Assembly: GCF_019656315.1 (NCBI RefSeq) | Contig: NZ_BPLU01000006.1 | Span: 141,521 to 205,520 of the forward strand | Reading direction: 5' to 3' | From: Flavobacterium sp. UMI-01 | GTDB taxonomy: Bacteria > Bacteroidota > Bacteroidia > Flavobacteriales > Flavobacteriaceae | DNA length: 64,000 bases | Part shown: one piece after another, positions 1 through 9,388 of the stretch | How positions within the stretch are numbered: the stretch's first letter is position 1 | Layout: each line of letters opens with the position of its first letter | Made by a program: the position numbers and the translations under genes | Notes under the pieces: model-generated | The model's input: the letters and a program-made list of their open reading frames with translations, nothing else | Database searches by the model: none | What the model was told of the DNA's origin: nothing

Positions 1-147
1 GACTAAAACAACAAACGATTCTACTCTTTCTTATACTACCAAAGATTATTAAAGTAAATTAAAATGGTATTTAATACTAAAGGACAAAATTAGTTAAAAG
101 GATTTTCAGTATTTTTACACCACTTAAAAAACTTGAACTAAAAAAAG

Positions 148-1791
148 ATGGCTTTACAAACAATCAACCCAACCACAACTGCTGCTTGGAACAAACTACA
201 AAAACATTTTGAAGCAATTCAAAATAGTAGCATGCAAGAAATGTTCAAAGAAGACCCTTCAAGAACAGAAAAATTCAACATTCAATGGAATGATTTTTTA
301 ATTGATTATTCTAAAAACAATATCAACCAAGAAACCATTGCTTTATTGATTGATTTGGCTAACGAAATGGGGTTACAAAACGCCATTGCTGACTATTTTG
401 GTGGGGAAATCATCAATCAAACAGAAAAAAGAGCCGTTCTTCACACCGCTTTAAGAGCCAAAGAAACGGAAACAATCAACGTAAATGACAGCAATGTTAT
501 TCCTGAAGTTTATGACGTAAAAGGAAAAATTAAAGCTTTTACAAATGACATTGTCTCAGGAAATCGCAAAGGATATACAGGAAAAGCTTTTACCGATGTT
601 GTAAACATTGGAATTGGAGGTTCTGACCTAGGCCCTGCTATGGTTGTCGAAGCATTACAATTTTATAAGAACGATTTGAATGTACATTTTGTTTCTAATG
701 TTGATGGCGACCATGTTAACGAAATCATCAAAAAATTAAACCCTGAAACAACCCTTTTTGTCATTGTATCCAAAACCTTTACTACTCAAGAAACATTGAC
801 AAATTCTGAAACCATCCGCAAATGGTTTTTAGAAAGTGCAACACAAGAAGATGTTGCCAAACATTTTGTGGCTGTTTCTACCAATATGCAAAAGGTAACC
901 GAGTTTGGAATCAATCCTGATAATGTGTTCCCAATGTGGGACTGGGTTGGAGGACGATTCTCATTGTGGAGTGCTGTAGGATTAACAATCAGCCTAGCGA
1001 TAGGTTACGATAACTACGAACAATTACTACAAGGAGCTAACGAAATGGACACGCATTTTAAAGAAACTCCTTTTGAACACAATGCTCCAGTAATTCTAGC
1101 TTTATTAAGCATTTGGTACAACAATTTCTTTGGCGCCGAAAGTGAAGCTTTGATTCCTTATACTCAATATTTACAAAAACTAGCGCCTTATTTACAACAA
1201 GGCACAATGGAAAGCAACGGTAAAAGTGTTGGTCGTGATGGAAAACCTGTCAATTATCAAACAGGAACTATTATCTGGGGCGAACCAGGAACCAATTCAC
1301 AACATGCTTTCTTTCAATTAATTCACCAAGGAACGAAATTGATACCTTCTGATTTTATCGGATTTATCAAACCATTATATGGCGACCAAGGGCATCACGA
1401 CAAACTTATGTCTAATTTCTTTGCCCAAACTGAAGCCTTATTACATGGAAAAACAGCCTCTCAAGTACAAGCTGAATTTGACAAGCAAGGATTAGACGCC
1501 GCAACTGCAGCTTACTTATTGCCTTTTAAAGTGTTTACAGGAAACAAACCGACTAACACTATCTTAATCGAAAAACTATCGCCTAAAACCTTAGGTGCGT
1601 TAATTGCGATGTATGAGCATAAAATTTTCGTGCAAGGGATTATTTGGAATATTTTTAGTTTTGACCAATGGGGAGTTGAATTAGGAAAACAATTGGCCAA
1701 TTCTATTCTTGACGAAATCAATACCCAAACGGTAAAAAACCACGATAGTTCTACTTCTTTTTTATTAAATCATTTTTTAAAAAATAAATAA
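148..1791 (+). CDS. pgi: Glucose-6-phosphate isomerase
   Basis: 547-residue cytosolic enzyme interconverting glucose-6-phosphate and fructose-6-phosphate in glycolysis and gluconeogenesis. Two family signatures are visible: [12 protein letters not shown] near residue 268, and [18 protein letters not shown] near residue 378. The length matches bacterial Pgi. The ATG at 148 follows an A-rich leader with no Shine-Dalgarno, as is usual in Bacteroidota. The gene stands alone and is closed by a strong hairpin terminator at 1828-1865. Identification is secure. Confidence 0.97.
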   Translation: MALQTINPTTTAAWNKLQKHFEAIQNSSMQEMFKEDPSRTEKFNIQWNDFLIDYSKNNINQETIALLIDLANEMGLQNAIADYFGGEIINQTEKRAVLHTALRAKETETINVNDSNVIPEVYDVKGKIKAFTNDIVSGNRKGYTGKAFTDVVNIGIGGSDLGPAMVVEALQFYKNDLNVHFVSNVDGDHVNEIIKKLNPETTLFVIVSKTFTTQETLTNSETIRKWFLESATQEDVAKHFVAVSTNMQKVTEFGINPDNVFPMWDWVGGRFSLWSAVGLTISLAIGYDNYEQLLQGANEMDTHFKETPFEHNAPVILALLSIWYNNFFGAESEALIPYTQYLQKLAPYLQQGTMESNGKSVGRDGKPVNYQTGTIIWGEPGTNSQHAFFQLIHQGTKLIPSDFIGFIKPLYGDQGHHDKLMSNFFAQTEALLHGKTASQVQAEFDKQGLDAATAAYLLPFKVFTGNKPTNTILIEKLSPKTLGALIAMYEHKIFVQGIIWNIFSFDQWGVELGKQLANSILDEINTQTVKNHDSSTSFLLNHFLKNK

Positions 1792-1827
1792 AATTTACGT
1801 CACTCGTTAAAGTGGTGTTAAAACCCC

Positions 1828-1865
1828 AAAGCCTTACTGCTTCAATGATAGTAAGGCTTTTTTTT
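1828..1865 (+). terminator. Rho-independent terminator after pgi
   Basis: Inverted repeat 1828-1837 / 1851-1860 (AAAGCCTTAC against GTAAGGCTTT) with a 13-nt loop and a run of T to 1865. It sits just after the pgi stop on the same strand. Confidence 0.85.
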
Positions 1866-1879
1866 ATGACTTTTTTGTT

Positions 1880-1887
1880 TATATTTG
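1880..1887 (+). promoter_or_regulatory. -7 promoter box (TATATTTG)
   Basis: Exact match to the Bacteroidota -7 consensus TAnnTTTG, 18 nt before the ATG at 1906 and just after the pgi terminator. The expected -33 position falls in a T-run without a clear TTG. Confidence 0.5.
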
Positions 1888-1905
1888 TTTAAAAAACACT
1901 AATTT

Positions 1906-2328
1906 ATGTACGAAATCATTAAAGAGTTTCATTCTGGCTGGGCTTATTTAGCTCTTATTTTATTAATAGTAGCAGTAGCAAATGCAGCTACAGGTTTATT
2001 TTCTAAAAAAGAATTCACTCCTAAAGACCGAAAAATTGCATTATTTGCTTTAATAGGTACACACACACAGTTGTTAATTGGATTGATACTTTATTTTGTT
2101 TCTCCTCTTGGTTTCGCTTCTTTAGGTCAAATGGCCGATAAAATGTTACGATTGACTTCACTTGAACATCCATTAATTAATATTGCGGCCATTACTTTGA
2201 TTACTATAGGCTGGTCTAAGCATAAAAAATTAATTACTAGCGAGTCTAAATTTAAAACATTTTCTATCTTTTATGGAGTAGGCTTGTTGCTCATTTTGAG
2301 TAGAATACCATGGAATTTATGGTTATAA
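1906..2328 (+). CDS. Small four-helix membrane protein, cytochrome b-like family
   Basis: 140 residues with four predicted hydrophobic segments (about 13-32, 45-65, 85-104 and 120-137). It contains His residues near the N terminus (FHSG), in GTHTQ and in LEHPL, spaced as in small flavobacterial proteins often labelled cytochrome B. Heme binding is inferred from these His residues only. It is monocistronic between the pgi terminator and the RlpA-like gene, with a TATATTTG box upstream. Function is not established. Confidence 0.6.
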   Translation: MYEIIKEFHSGWAYLALILLIVAVANAATGLFSKKEFTPKDRKIALFALIGTHTQLLIGLILYFVSPLGFASLGQMADKMLRLTSLEHPLINIAAITLITIGWSKHKKLITSESKFKTFSIFYGVGLLLILSRIPWNLWL

Positions 2329-2412
2329 GTTAATCAAAAAAACCTACTTTTTTCTTAGCATTTAGCAATAGGTATGGTTTTTGCAAAATAGATGACAATC
2401 AAAAAAATCAAA

Positions 2413-2883
2413 ATGAGAAAATCGATAACACTATTTTTTTTAATAGCTATTATTGGACTAGCCACCAGTCAAAGTTCCATTGTTGAGAAATTAAAATCTT
2501 CTTTGCAAAAACCAACCGTTTCTAAAGACAGCATCAAATCATCCAAAGACACCATTAGGCAAGAACCAAAACTCAAACTTAAGTTCTATAAAAAAGATGC
2601 CAACGCATCTTATTATCACGATAAATTTAATGGTAAACGTACAGCCAGTGGTGTAAAATTCGACAATAACGCTTATACTGCGGCACATCGAAAATTCCCT
2701 TTTGGAACCAAATTAAAAGTGACCAATCAAGCCAGTGGCAAATCCATCATAGTAGAGATCACAGACAGAGGCCCTTTCTCTAGAGGTCGAGAAATCGACT
2801 TGTCTAAAAGAGCTTTTATGGAAATTGCAAAAAATAAAGGAATAGGCGTCATGATTGTCACCATCGAAGAGGTTATCGACTAG
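2413..2883 (+). CDS. RlpA-like double-psi beta-barrel secreted protein
   Basis: 156 residues from the chosen ATG at 2413. An in-frame ATG at 2392 would add seven Lys-rich residues ahead of an already good signal peptide (MRKSITLFFLIAIIG). The C-terminal half has the RlpA fold signatures: ASYYHDKFNGKRTASG, AHRKFPFGTKLKVTN and ITDRGPFSRGREIDLS. RlpA proteins are periplasmic or lipoprotein lytic transglycosylases acting on septal peptidoglycan. Here there is no SPOR domain, so enzymatic activity is inferred from family only. The 3' end overlaps the convergent CYTH gene by 4 nt. Confidence 0.8.
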   Translation: MRKSITLFFLIAIIGLATSQSSIVEKLKSSLQKPTVSKDSIKSSKDTIRQEPKLKLKFYKKDANASYYHDKFNGKRTASGVKFDNNAYTAAHRKFPFGTKLKVTNQASGKSIIVEITDRGPFSRGREIDLSKRAFMEIAKNKGIGVMIVTIEEVID

Positions 2884-3356
2884 TTTTTTTCCCAAGTTAC
2901 ATAAGGATGTTTACTCAAGTAAGCATTGTAATATTTAGAATTACCCGTCACTTCCTCACCTAACCATGAAGGCTTTTGTATGGTTTCAGACTCACATAAA
3001 AGTTCTAATTCTGCCATAACCAAACCTTGATTGCGTCCATAAAACTCATCAATTTCATACACTTGCCCTAGGTATTTCACCTCATATCGTGTTTTATCTA
3101 TCACACCATCTTCACACAGCAACAATAGTTCTTCTGCTTCGGCTACTGGAATTTCTTTCTCCCATTCGTACCTAGACATCCCTGAAGCGCTGGTAACACC
3201 TTTGATAGTTAAAAATCCGCGATCCCCTTTGATTCGAACCCTAACTGTTCTTTCGGGTACAGCACTCAAATACCCCTGTTTAATTCGGTTATGAGAAAAT
3301 GCAACCTCTTTATAGGCATTTGAAGTAACTAAAAACTTGCGTTCAATTTCAATCAT
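2880..3356 (-). CDS. CYTH domain protein (triphosphate tunnel metalloenzyme)
   Basis: 158 residues starting with the hallmark ExExK motif (MIEIERKFLV). Further alternating charged strands follow (RVRIKGDRGFLTIKG, YEVDEFYG-type and AELELL), as expected for the eight-strand tunnel. Members hydrolyse triphosphate compounds such as inorganic triphosphate or thiamine triphosphate, with a divalent metal. The substrate cannot be told from the sequence. It is convergent with and overlaps the RlpA-like gene by 4 nt, so no terminator separates them. Confidence 0.85.
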   Translation of the reverse strand: MIEIERKFLVTSNAYKEVAFSHNRIKQGYLSAVPERTVRVRIKGDRGFLTIKGVTSASGMSRYEWEKEIPVAEAEELLLLCEDGVIDKTRYEVKYLGQVYEIDEFYGRNQGLVMAELELLCESETIQKPSWLGEEVTGNSKYYNAYLSKHPYVTWEKN

Positions 3357-3506
3357 AATTCATTTTATTTTTTGGAGCTAATACCCGCTGTATGCTATAG
3401 CTCTCTCTGATTTCTAGCAGCAAGAACGGAGTCAAACTGCGTTCAAAATTAGATTATTTTATTGACAATACGACCACTCAATCAAAATCCTAACTAAATT
3501 TGTCTC

Positions 3507-4598
3507 ATGACCGAACCACTCTCATACAGAAAGATTATTCACATTGATATGGATGCTTTTTTTGCATCTGTAGAGCAATTGGACAATCCTGAACTAAGAG
3601 GAAAACCCATTGCGGTAGGAGGAGCCGAAAACAGAGGGGTGGTTGCGGCTGCTAGTTACGAAGCTCGAAAATTTGGTGTTCGTTCAGCCATAAGTGGTGC
3701 ATTGGCCAAAAAAAATTGTCCTGACCTTCTTTTTGTCCCACCTCGTTTTGAACGTTACAAAGAAATTTCCAAAAAGATTCATGCTATTTTTAGAGACTAT
3801 ACTGATTTAATCGAACCACTTTCGCTAGACGAAGCGTATTTGGATGTTACCCAAAACAAAAAAGGCAATCCCAGTGCTAGTTTATTAGCAGAAGAAATCC
3901 GTAACCGAATATTCGCCGAAACAGGATTAACGGCTTCAGCAGGAATTTCCATCAATAAATTTGTGGCCAAAATTGCCAGTGATTACAACAAACCAAACGG
4001 TCAAAAAACGGTAAAACCTGAAGAAGTCGAAACGTTTTTAGAACAATTACCTATTAGAAAATTTTATGGTGTCGGCAAAGTCACTACCGAAAAAATGTAC
4101 CAACTGGGCATCTTTACTGGAACCGATTTAAAATCAAAATCAATAGAATTTCTGGAGAAACATTTTGGAAAATCAGGCGTCTTCTATTATCATGTGGTAC
4201 GGGGAATTCACAACAGCCCCGTAAAATCCAATCGCATCTCAAAATCTGTTGCTGCTGAACATACGTTTGAAACCAATCTTTCCTCGGAAGTATTCATGCT
4301 AGAACAATTACAAGGAATAGCAGCCACACTAGAACGCCGATTAAAGAAAAATAATGTCTCAGGCAAAACCGTAACACTCAAAATAAAATACAGCGATTTT
4401 AGTCAACAAACACGCTCGAAAACCTTACCTTATTTCATTGCGGACAAAGGTCTTATTATGGAAACTGTTCAGGAACTACTATACCAAGAACGCATGAAGG
4501 ATTCTGTGCGCTTATTGGGCATTTCAATGAGCAACCTCAACACCGAATCCACTGAGAAAAAAAAGATGATTGCGGTCCAATTAAAATTCGAATTTTAA
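3507..4598 (+). CDS. dinB: DNA polymerase IV (Y family)
   Basis: 363-residue translesion polymerase. Catalytic motifs are intact: HIDMDAFFASVEQ near residue 12, LSLDEAYLDVT near residue 103, and GISINKFVAKIASDYNKPNG near residue 146. Little-finger residues follow, and the C terminus (AVQLKFEF) lacks a canonical QLxLF-type clamp-binding end but is similar. A TAAATTTG box at 3495-3502 lies only 4 nt before the ATG, so the transcript may be nearly leaderless. No LexA-type site was recognised. Confidence 0.95.
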   Translation: MTEPLSYRKIIHIDMDAFFASVEQLDNPELRGKPIAVGGAENRGVVAAASYEARKFGVRSAISGALAKKNCPDLLFVPPRFERYKEISKKIHAIFRDYTDLIEPLSLDEAYLDVTQNKKGNPSASLLAEEIRNRIFAETGLTASAGISINKFVAKIASDYNKPNGQKTVKPEEVETFLEQLPIRKFYGVGKVTTEKMYQLGIFTGTDLKSKSIEFLEKHFGKSGVFYYHVVRGIHNSPVKSNRISKSVAAEHTFETNLSSEVFMLEQLQGIAATLERRLKKNNVSGKTVTLKIKYSDFSQQTRSKTLPYFIADKGLIMETVQELLYQERMKDSVRLLGISMSNLNTESTEKKKMIAVQLKFEF

Positions 4599-4619
4599 CT
4601 TAACCAACACTTCTATTCC

Positions 4620-5474
4620 TTATGCCTGCTTAGCTATCGTAACACGATGTGGATATGGAATTTCGATTCCAGCCTTATCTAATGCTATTTTGCAATTCTC
4701 CAAAGTAGTAAAATACACATCCCAGTAATTTTCAGGTGCTGTGTAGGGTCTAACAGCAAAATTAATTGAACTGTCCGCTAACTCTGACACACTCACTGAA
4801 GGTGCAGGATCCTCTAACACCTTAGGATTAGATACTAATACTTCAAGTAACACCGCTTTGGTTTTCTTGATATCTTCACCATAGCCTACACCAATGGTCA
4901 AATCGACACGCATTTTTCCTTCGGCAGTATAATTGATGATATTACCATTGGCCATAGCCCCGTTAGGCACAATAGCCAATTTGCTTTCGGGCGTAATAAT
5001 TTTGGTGGTAAATATTTCAATTTGTTTTACTACTCCTAGCACACCTTGAGCTTCAATTAAATCTCCAATTTTATAAGGTTTAAACATAATAATCAATACG
5101 CCTCCTGCAAAATTTGACAAAGATCCTTGCAACGCCAAACCTACAGCTAATCCCGCAGCAGCAATCACTGCTGCTAAACTTGTCGTTTCTACACCCAGTG
5201 TAGAAATTACCATAATAATCAAAAATATTTTAAGCGCCCATGTTAACAAATTAAACAAAAACACTTGTAAAGATTCGTCATAATTATGCTGGGTCATCAC
5301 GGTTTTAAACATGCGCGTAATTCTCTTTATCACCCAAGAACCCACCAAATAAATTAGCAGGGCATACAACACGGGCAAACCGTATTTTTCAATATACCCT
5401 ATTGCACTTTCAATTGAAATATAATCCAAAAAACTATTCGTTTGATAGGTTGCTTTAGTAATTGTTTCTTCCAT
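4620..5474 (-). CDS. Small-conductance mechanosensitive channel, MscS family
   Basis: 284 residues with three N-terminal transmembrane segments (about 30-50, 70-90 and 97-125). The third contains the Gly/Ala-rich pore helix AAVIAAAGLAVGLALQGSLSNFAGG. The cytoplasmic beta domain (FKPYKIGDLIEAQG) and C-terminal alpha/beta domain follow. It releases solutes on hypo-osmotic shock from the inner membrane. Length matches E. coli MscS. It is divergent from no neighbour; a 236-bp gap separates it from gpsA. Confidence 0.93.
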   Translation of the reverse strand: MEETITKATYQTNSFLDYISIESAIGYIEKYGLPVLYALLIYLVGSWVIKRITRMFKTVMTQHNYDESLQVFLFNLLTWALKIFLIIMVISTLGVETTSLAAVIAAAGLAVGLALQGSLSNFAGGVLIIMFKPYKIGDLIEAQGVLGVVKQIEIFTTKIITPESKLAIVPNGAMANGNIINYTAEGKMRVDLTIGVGYGEDIKKTKAVLLEVLVSNPKVLEDPAPSVSVSELADSSINFAVRPYTAPENYWDVYFTTLENCKIALDKAGIEIPYPHRVTIAKQA

Positions 5475-5656
5475 AGTATTGTATTAAAATTTAACTTAAA
5501 GGGCTAGTCCAACCCCATTTTATACCTTTTAAAACTATTAACCACTTCTATTCCAAAAGAAAGCAAAGCGCCATAAGTAATTCACAAAAAAGGACTCATA
5601 CAATATATAAATTTATGTGTTAAAAAACAACTCTTCCCTATTCCCAGCCCAAACAA

Positions 5657-5688
5657 AAGAGCCACTCTCAAAAATGAAAATGGCTCTT
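5657..5688 (-). terminator. Terminator downstream of gpsA
   Basis: Perfect 8-bp inverted repeat AAGAGCCA (5657-5664) / TGGCTCTT (5681-5688). Read on the minus strand it is followed by TTTTGTTT. It lies 22 nt after the gpsA stop. Confidence 0.75.
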
Positions 5689-5710
5689 GAACGTTATACT
5701 TGCGTTATAC

Positions 5711-6706
5711 TTAATCTAACTTATCCGTTAACTCTTTAAAAATCTTTTTGGCATTTTTATTCTCATACAAAATAGCATGCACCGCATCAATAATTGGCGT
5801 TTTCGCACCGTAACCTTGATTGAGTTTATAAGCACTTTTGGTTGCATAATAGCCTTCGGCTACCATACTCATTTCCATCATAGCACTTTTTACCGTGTAG
5901 CCTTTGCCAATCATATTTCCAAACATACGGTTTCTTGAAAAAACCGAATAACCGGTAACTAACAAATCTCCTAAATAAGCCGAATCGTTAATATTACGTT
6001 TCATTTTATGCACTTTTCGAATGAATTTTTTCATTTCGCGTATTGCATTACTCATAATAACCGATTGAAAGTTATCCCCATAACCCAAACCATGAGCAAT
6101 ACCTGCCGCAATAGCATAAATGTTTTTCAACATTGCAGCATATTCTGTCCCGATAATATCATCTGTTATTTTGGTTTTGATATAATTACCCGAAAGGTTT
6201 TTGGCGATAAATTTAGCTTTATTTTCATCACCACAAGCAATAGTCAAATAAGACAATCGCTCTAAAGCTACCTCTTCTGCATGGCAAGGACCTGTAATAA
6301 CCCCTATATTATAATATGGAATGTCATAGGCATGATGAAAATGTTCACCCACAATCAAACTCGTTTCAGGAACAATCCCCTTGATGGCCGAAAAAATAAT
6401 TTTATCGGTAAGAGAAACGGTTAATTTTTGTAATTCTGTTTCCAAAAAAGCTGAGGGAATCGCAAATATGAGATAATCCGCTTGTGCAACGGCTTCATTG
6501 ATATCATTGGTAAGAACGAGTTTAGTAACATCAAATTCAACTGAACTCAAATAATTAGGATTGTGCTTGTACGCTTTTAAATGTTCAATAGCTCCTTCAT
6601 TGCGCATGTACCATATTACCTCAGTCACATTATTGCAAAGCATTTTAGTAATGGCAGTAGCCCAACTCCCTCCTCCAATTACTCCAATTTTTTTTATTTC
6701 GCTCAT
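5711..6706 (-). CDS. gpsA: NAD(P)-dependent glycerol-3-phosphate dehydrogenase
   Basis: 331-residue cytosolic enzyme making sn-glycerol-3-phosphate from dihydroxyacetone phosphate for phospholipid synthesis. The N-terminal Rossmann motif is GVIGGGSWATAI (residues 8-19). The substrate-domain signatures ITGPCHAEEVA and the catalytic Lys region MLKNIYAIAAGIAHGLGYGDN are present. It is a single gene with its own terminator at 5657-5688. Confidence 0.96.
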   Translation of the reverse strand: MSEIKKIGVIGGGSWATAITKMLCNNVTEVIWYMRNEGAIEHLKAYKHNPNYLSSVEFDVTKLVLTNDINEAVAQADYLIFAIPSAFLETELQKLTVSLTDKIIFSAIKGIVPETSLIVGEHFHHAYDIPYYNIGVITGPCHAEEVALERLSYLTIACGDENKAKFIAKNLSGNYIKTKITDDIIGTEYAAMLKNIYAIAAGIAHGLGYGDNFQSVIMSNAIREMKKFIRKVHKMKRNINDSAYLGDLLVTGYSVFSRNRMFGNMIGKGYTVKSAMMEMSMVAEGYYATKSAYKLNQGYGAKTPIIDAVHAILYENKNAKKIFKELTDKLD

Positions 6707-6940
6707 TTTAGAATAAAAATTTGGTCAAAAGTACTTAAAAATGGGCGAATCCTATAATAAATGATGTGTTAGAATGTCCTTTTTTATGAATATAGAACTC
6801 GCAAAAAACCACTTTTTTTTAATCACAGTACAATATAAGGTTTTATATAACGTTCTAACTCACTAATAGACAACTATTTTACATTCTCATCCTAAAATAG
6901 TAGTGTTTATATTAGTTTAATTATGTTTTTGGTGTTATGA

Positions 6941-6980
6941 AAAGGCGTTTTAGAAATTCTAAAACGCCTTTTTGTTTTTT
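6941..6980 (+). terminator. Strong hairpin with plus-strand T-tract, in the gpsA-galM gap
   Basis: Perfect 15-bp inverted repeat 6941-6955 / 6957-6971 followed on the plus strand by TTTGTTTTTT. It probably serves galM, which ends at 7007 on the minus strand, but the better T-run is on the plus strand. The rest of the 300-bp gap 6707-7006 holds no gene I can recognise. Confidence 0.65.
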
Positions 6981-7006
6981 ACATAACGAAAAGTGGGAAT
7001 TGACTT

Positions 7007-8161
7007 TTATTTAATCGAAAATGCAAATGATGTTTGGCTTTGGTACTTTTCGCCAGGTTTCAAAACGGTAGTTGGAAAATCCTTTTGATTTGGTGAATCT
7101 GGATAGTGTTGGGTCTCTAAGCAAAAACCGGTACGTTGCGCATAAGTATTGCCATTTCGCGTAGGTAAAGTTCCATCGAGAAAATTTCCTGTATAAAGTT
7201 GAATTCCAGGTTCCGTAGTTCTTACTTCCATCAAGCGTCCACTGATAGGTTCATAAGCTGATGCTGCAAATCGGAATCCTTTTTCTTGATGATTTAAAAC
7301 CCAACAATGGTCATAACCCAAGCCTCGTTTTAATTGTTCATTAGCCTCATTAATTTCTTTACCGATGGCTTTGGATTTCCTAAAATCAAACGGGGTATTG
7401 GCAACTGACTCAAATTTACCCGTTGGGATAAGAGTATCATCAACAGGCACTATTTGATCGGCATCTATAACTATTTCATGGTCTAAAACAGTTTTAGAAA
7501 AATCACCCGACAAATTAAAATAAGTATGTTGTGTGAGGTTTACAATTGTTTTTTGATCCGTTGTCGCTTCATATAAAACATCCAAAGTATTTTCCTGAGT
7601 CAATGAATAGGTAACATACACTGTTAGATTTCCAGGAAACCCCTCCTCACCGTCTTTACTTAGGTATTTTAATTTTAATGAAGCCGCTTCTCCTTCCTTA
7701 ACCTCTTCTACTGCCCAAATTACTCTATGAAAACCTTCGGGACCACCATGCAAGCTGTTATTCCCATTATTAGCTGCTAATGTATAGGTTTTGCCATCTA
7801 AGGAAAATTTAGCATTGGCAATCCGATTGCCATACCTCCCAATAAGAGCTCCAAAATAAGGATGGGGCTCCATATATTGTTCTAAAGTTGAAAAACCAAG
7901 TACCACTTCTTCACTTATACCCTTTTTATTAGGCACTTTTAATGAGGTGATGATGCCACCATATGTAATAATGGATACTTCCATTCCTTTTTGGTTTTTA
8001 AGTAGGTAACTTTCAACCTTTTCCCCCTTGGCTGTGGTGCCGTAAATTGATTTTTCGATGGTCACAATATTGTTTTTTGAAATTTTGGTATCCTTTAAGT
8101 CCTTTTGATTGCCTTTGCATGAAACACTAAGACTAATCAAAGAGAGAAAATTCAAAACCAA
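7007..8161 (-). CDS. galM: Aldose 1-epimerase, lipoprotein-like N terminus without ATG
   Basis: About 384 residues. It interconverts alpha and beta anomers of hexoses such as galactose. Signatures include LIGRYGNRIANAKFSLDG, NNGNNSLHGGPEGFHRVIW and LTQHTYFNLSGD (catalytic His), and PGIQLYTGNFLDG near the catalytic Glu. The N terminus has a hydrophobic stretch ending in the lipobox-like LSVSC, suggesting an exported lipoprotein. No in-frame ATG exists before this: the first possible start is TTG at 8161, with no basic n-region. It lies 7 nt after the stop of the preceding co-directional ORF. The N terminus may therefore be truncated, or started by translational coupling. Confidence 0.85.
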   Translation of the reverse strand: MVLNFLSLISLSVSCKGNQKDLKDTKISKNNIVTIEKSIYGTTAKGEKVESYLLKNQKGMEVSIITYGGIITSLKVPNKKGISEEVVLGFSTLEQYMEPHPYFGALIGRYGNRIANAKFSLDGKTYTLAANNGNNSLHGGPEGFHRVIWAVEEVKEGEAASLKLKYLSKDGEEGFPGNLTVYVTYSLTQENTLDVLYEATTDQKTIVNLTQHTYFNLSGDFSKTVLDHEIVIDADQIVPVDDTLIPTGKFESVANTPFDFRKSKAIGKEINEANEQLKRGLGYDHCWVLNHQEKGFRFAASAYEPISGRLMEVRTTEPGIQLYTGNFLDGTLPTRNGNTYAQRTGFCLETQHYPDSPNQKDFPTTVLKPGEKYQSQTSFAFSIK

Positions 8162-8168
8162 AAAATTA

Positions 8169-8570
8169 TTAGATAATTCCTTTGGTTTGCATTTCGATTA
8201 TCACATCAGATGGATTTTTGAAAGTAGGTGCCTGCTCAATAATGCTCCCTACACGTTTTTTGTTCAACTTGAAACTAACATCATTAGTTGTTGTAAATAA
8301 CAATGCGGTCAAAAACGGATTGTTCATATAAGGCGCCAAAACACTAAAAATGTTTTCTAATGAATGAAAACTCTCTATTTCTTCTGTTTTATAGCGAGCA
8401 ATTAATGACATTTTAAAAGTGGTGTCACCATCCAAGACAGGTCTTACATAAATGTTTTTCAGCTCTGTATCACCAATGGTTTTGGCTAATGTAAGTTTTG
8501 CAAAAGTGCCATTATGAATACTTTCGACCACTTTTTCCCAAAAAGTGACAAATACGGGATGGAAGGACAT
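8169..8570 (-). CDS. Probable N-terminal fragment of a SAM-methyltransferase-like protein
   Basis: 133 residues with ATG at 8570. The pattern NGTFAKLTLAK, RYKTEEIESFHSL, ALLFTTTNDVSFKLNKK resembles, from memory, the N-terminal domain of a Bacteroidota SAM-dependent methyltransferase family of roughly 390 residues. The methyltransferase domain that should follow is absent: the frame stops at 8169 and galM begins immediately. It could be a standalone domain or a deletion remnant. It lies 23 nt downstream of the enoyl-CoA hydratase gene and is probably co-transcribed with it. Confidence 0.4.
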   Translation of the reverse strand: MSFHPVFVTFWEKVVESIHNGTFAKLTLAKTIGDTELKNIYVRPVLDGDTTFKMSLIARYKTEEIESFHSLENIFSVLAPYMNNPFLTALLFTTTNDVSFKLNKKRVGSIIEQAPTFKNPSDVIIEMQTKGII

Positions 8571-8593
8571 AAATTGGTTATTTTATAATTAAA

Positions 8594-9376
8594 TTATTCT
8601 CCTATAAATTGTGCTTTTCTTTTTTCTAAAAAAGCTGTTGTTCCTTCTTTAAAATCTTTGGTTCCAAAAGATTGCCCAAAATACTTAATTTCGGTATCAA
8701 ATCCGTTTTCTCCATCTCTAAAGTTAGCGTTGATGGCATGAATAGCTTTGCTAATGGCCAAAGGAGCATTTTTAACGATTTTCAAGGCTATGCTTTCGCA
8801 AAAATCAAGCAACTCTGATTGTGGAACAACATGATTGACTAAACCTATCTGAAGTGCTTCCTCGGCAGGAATCATACCCGCAGTCAAAATCATTTCCATG
8901 GCACGGCCTTTGCCTATCAATTGGGGCAAACGCTGTGTTCCTCCATACCCTGGAATTAATCCTAATGTTACTTCAGGCAAACCCATTTTAGCATTTTCTG
9001 AGGCAATTCGGAAATGACACGCCATGGCCAATTCTAATCCACCTCCTAAAGCAAAACCATTAATAGCTGCAATCACTGGCGTTTTTAAATTTTCGACATA
9101 ATTGAACAATGTTTCCTGACCAAAAGCCGCTAACTGAATTCCTTCTTCAACTGAAAAATCAGCAAATTCAGCAATATCAGCTCCTGCTACAAACGCTTTT
9201 TCGCCACTACCCGTTAAAACAATCACACGCACCACAGGGTTTTGATCCAAACTTTCAAAAGCTTGATGCAACTCGGCAATGGTTTCTTTATTTAAGGCAT
9301 TGAGTTTTGCAGGGCGATTGATGGTAAGGGTTGCAATATTTTCTTTTATACTAATTAAAATCGTATTGTAGTCCAT
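8594..9376 (-). CDS. Enoyl-CoA hydratase/isomerase family protein
   Basis: 260-residue crotonase-fold enzyme. Oxyanion-hole signatures are visible: KAFVAGADIAEF near residue 61 and GFALGGGLELAMACHFRIA near residue 105. The catalytic Glu region GLPEVTLGLIPGYGGTQRL is intact, with both Glu positions expected of true hydratases. It hydrates 2-enoyl-CoA in beta-oxidation or a related acyl-CoA pathway. Exact substrate length is not deducible. It lies 12 nt downstream of the histidine kinase gene on the same strand. Confidence 0.9.
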   Translation of the reverse strand: MDYNTILISIKENIATLTINRPAKLNALNKETIAELHQAFESLDQNPVVRVIVLTGSGEKAFVAGADIAEFADFSVEEGIQLAAFGQETLFNYVENLKTPVIAAINGFALGGGLELAMACHFRIASENAKMGLPEVTLGLIPGYGGTQRLPQLIGKGRAMEMILTAGMIPAEEALQIGLVNHVVPQSELLDFCESIALKIVKNAPLAISKAIHAINANFRDGENGFDTEIKYFGQSFGTKDFKEGTTAFLEKRKAQFIGE

Positions 9377-9388
9377 GATGCTAATTTA

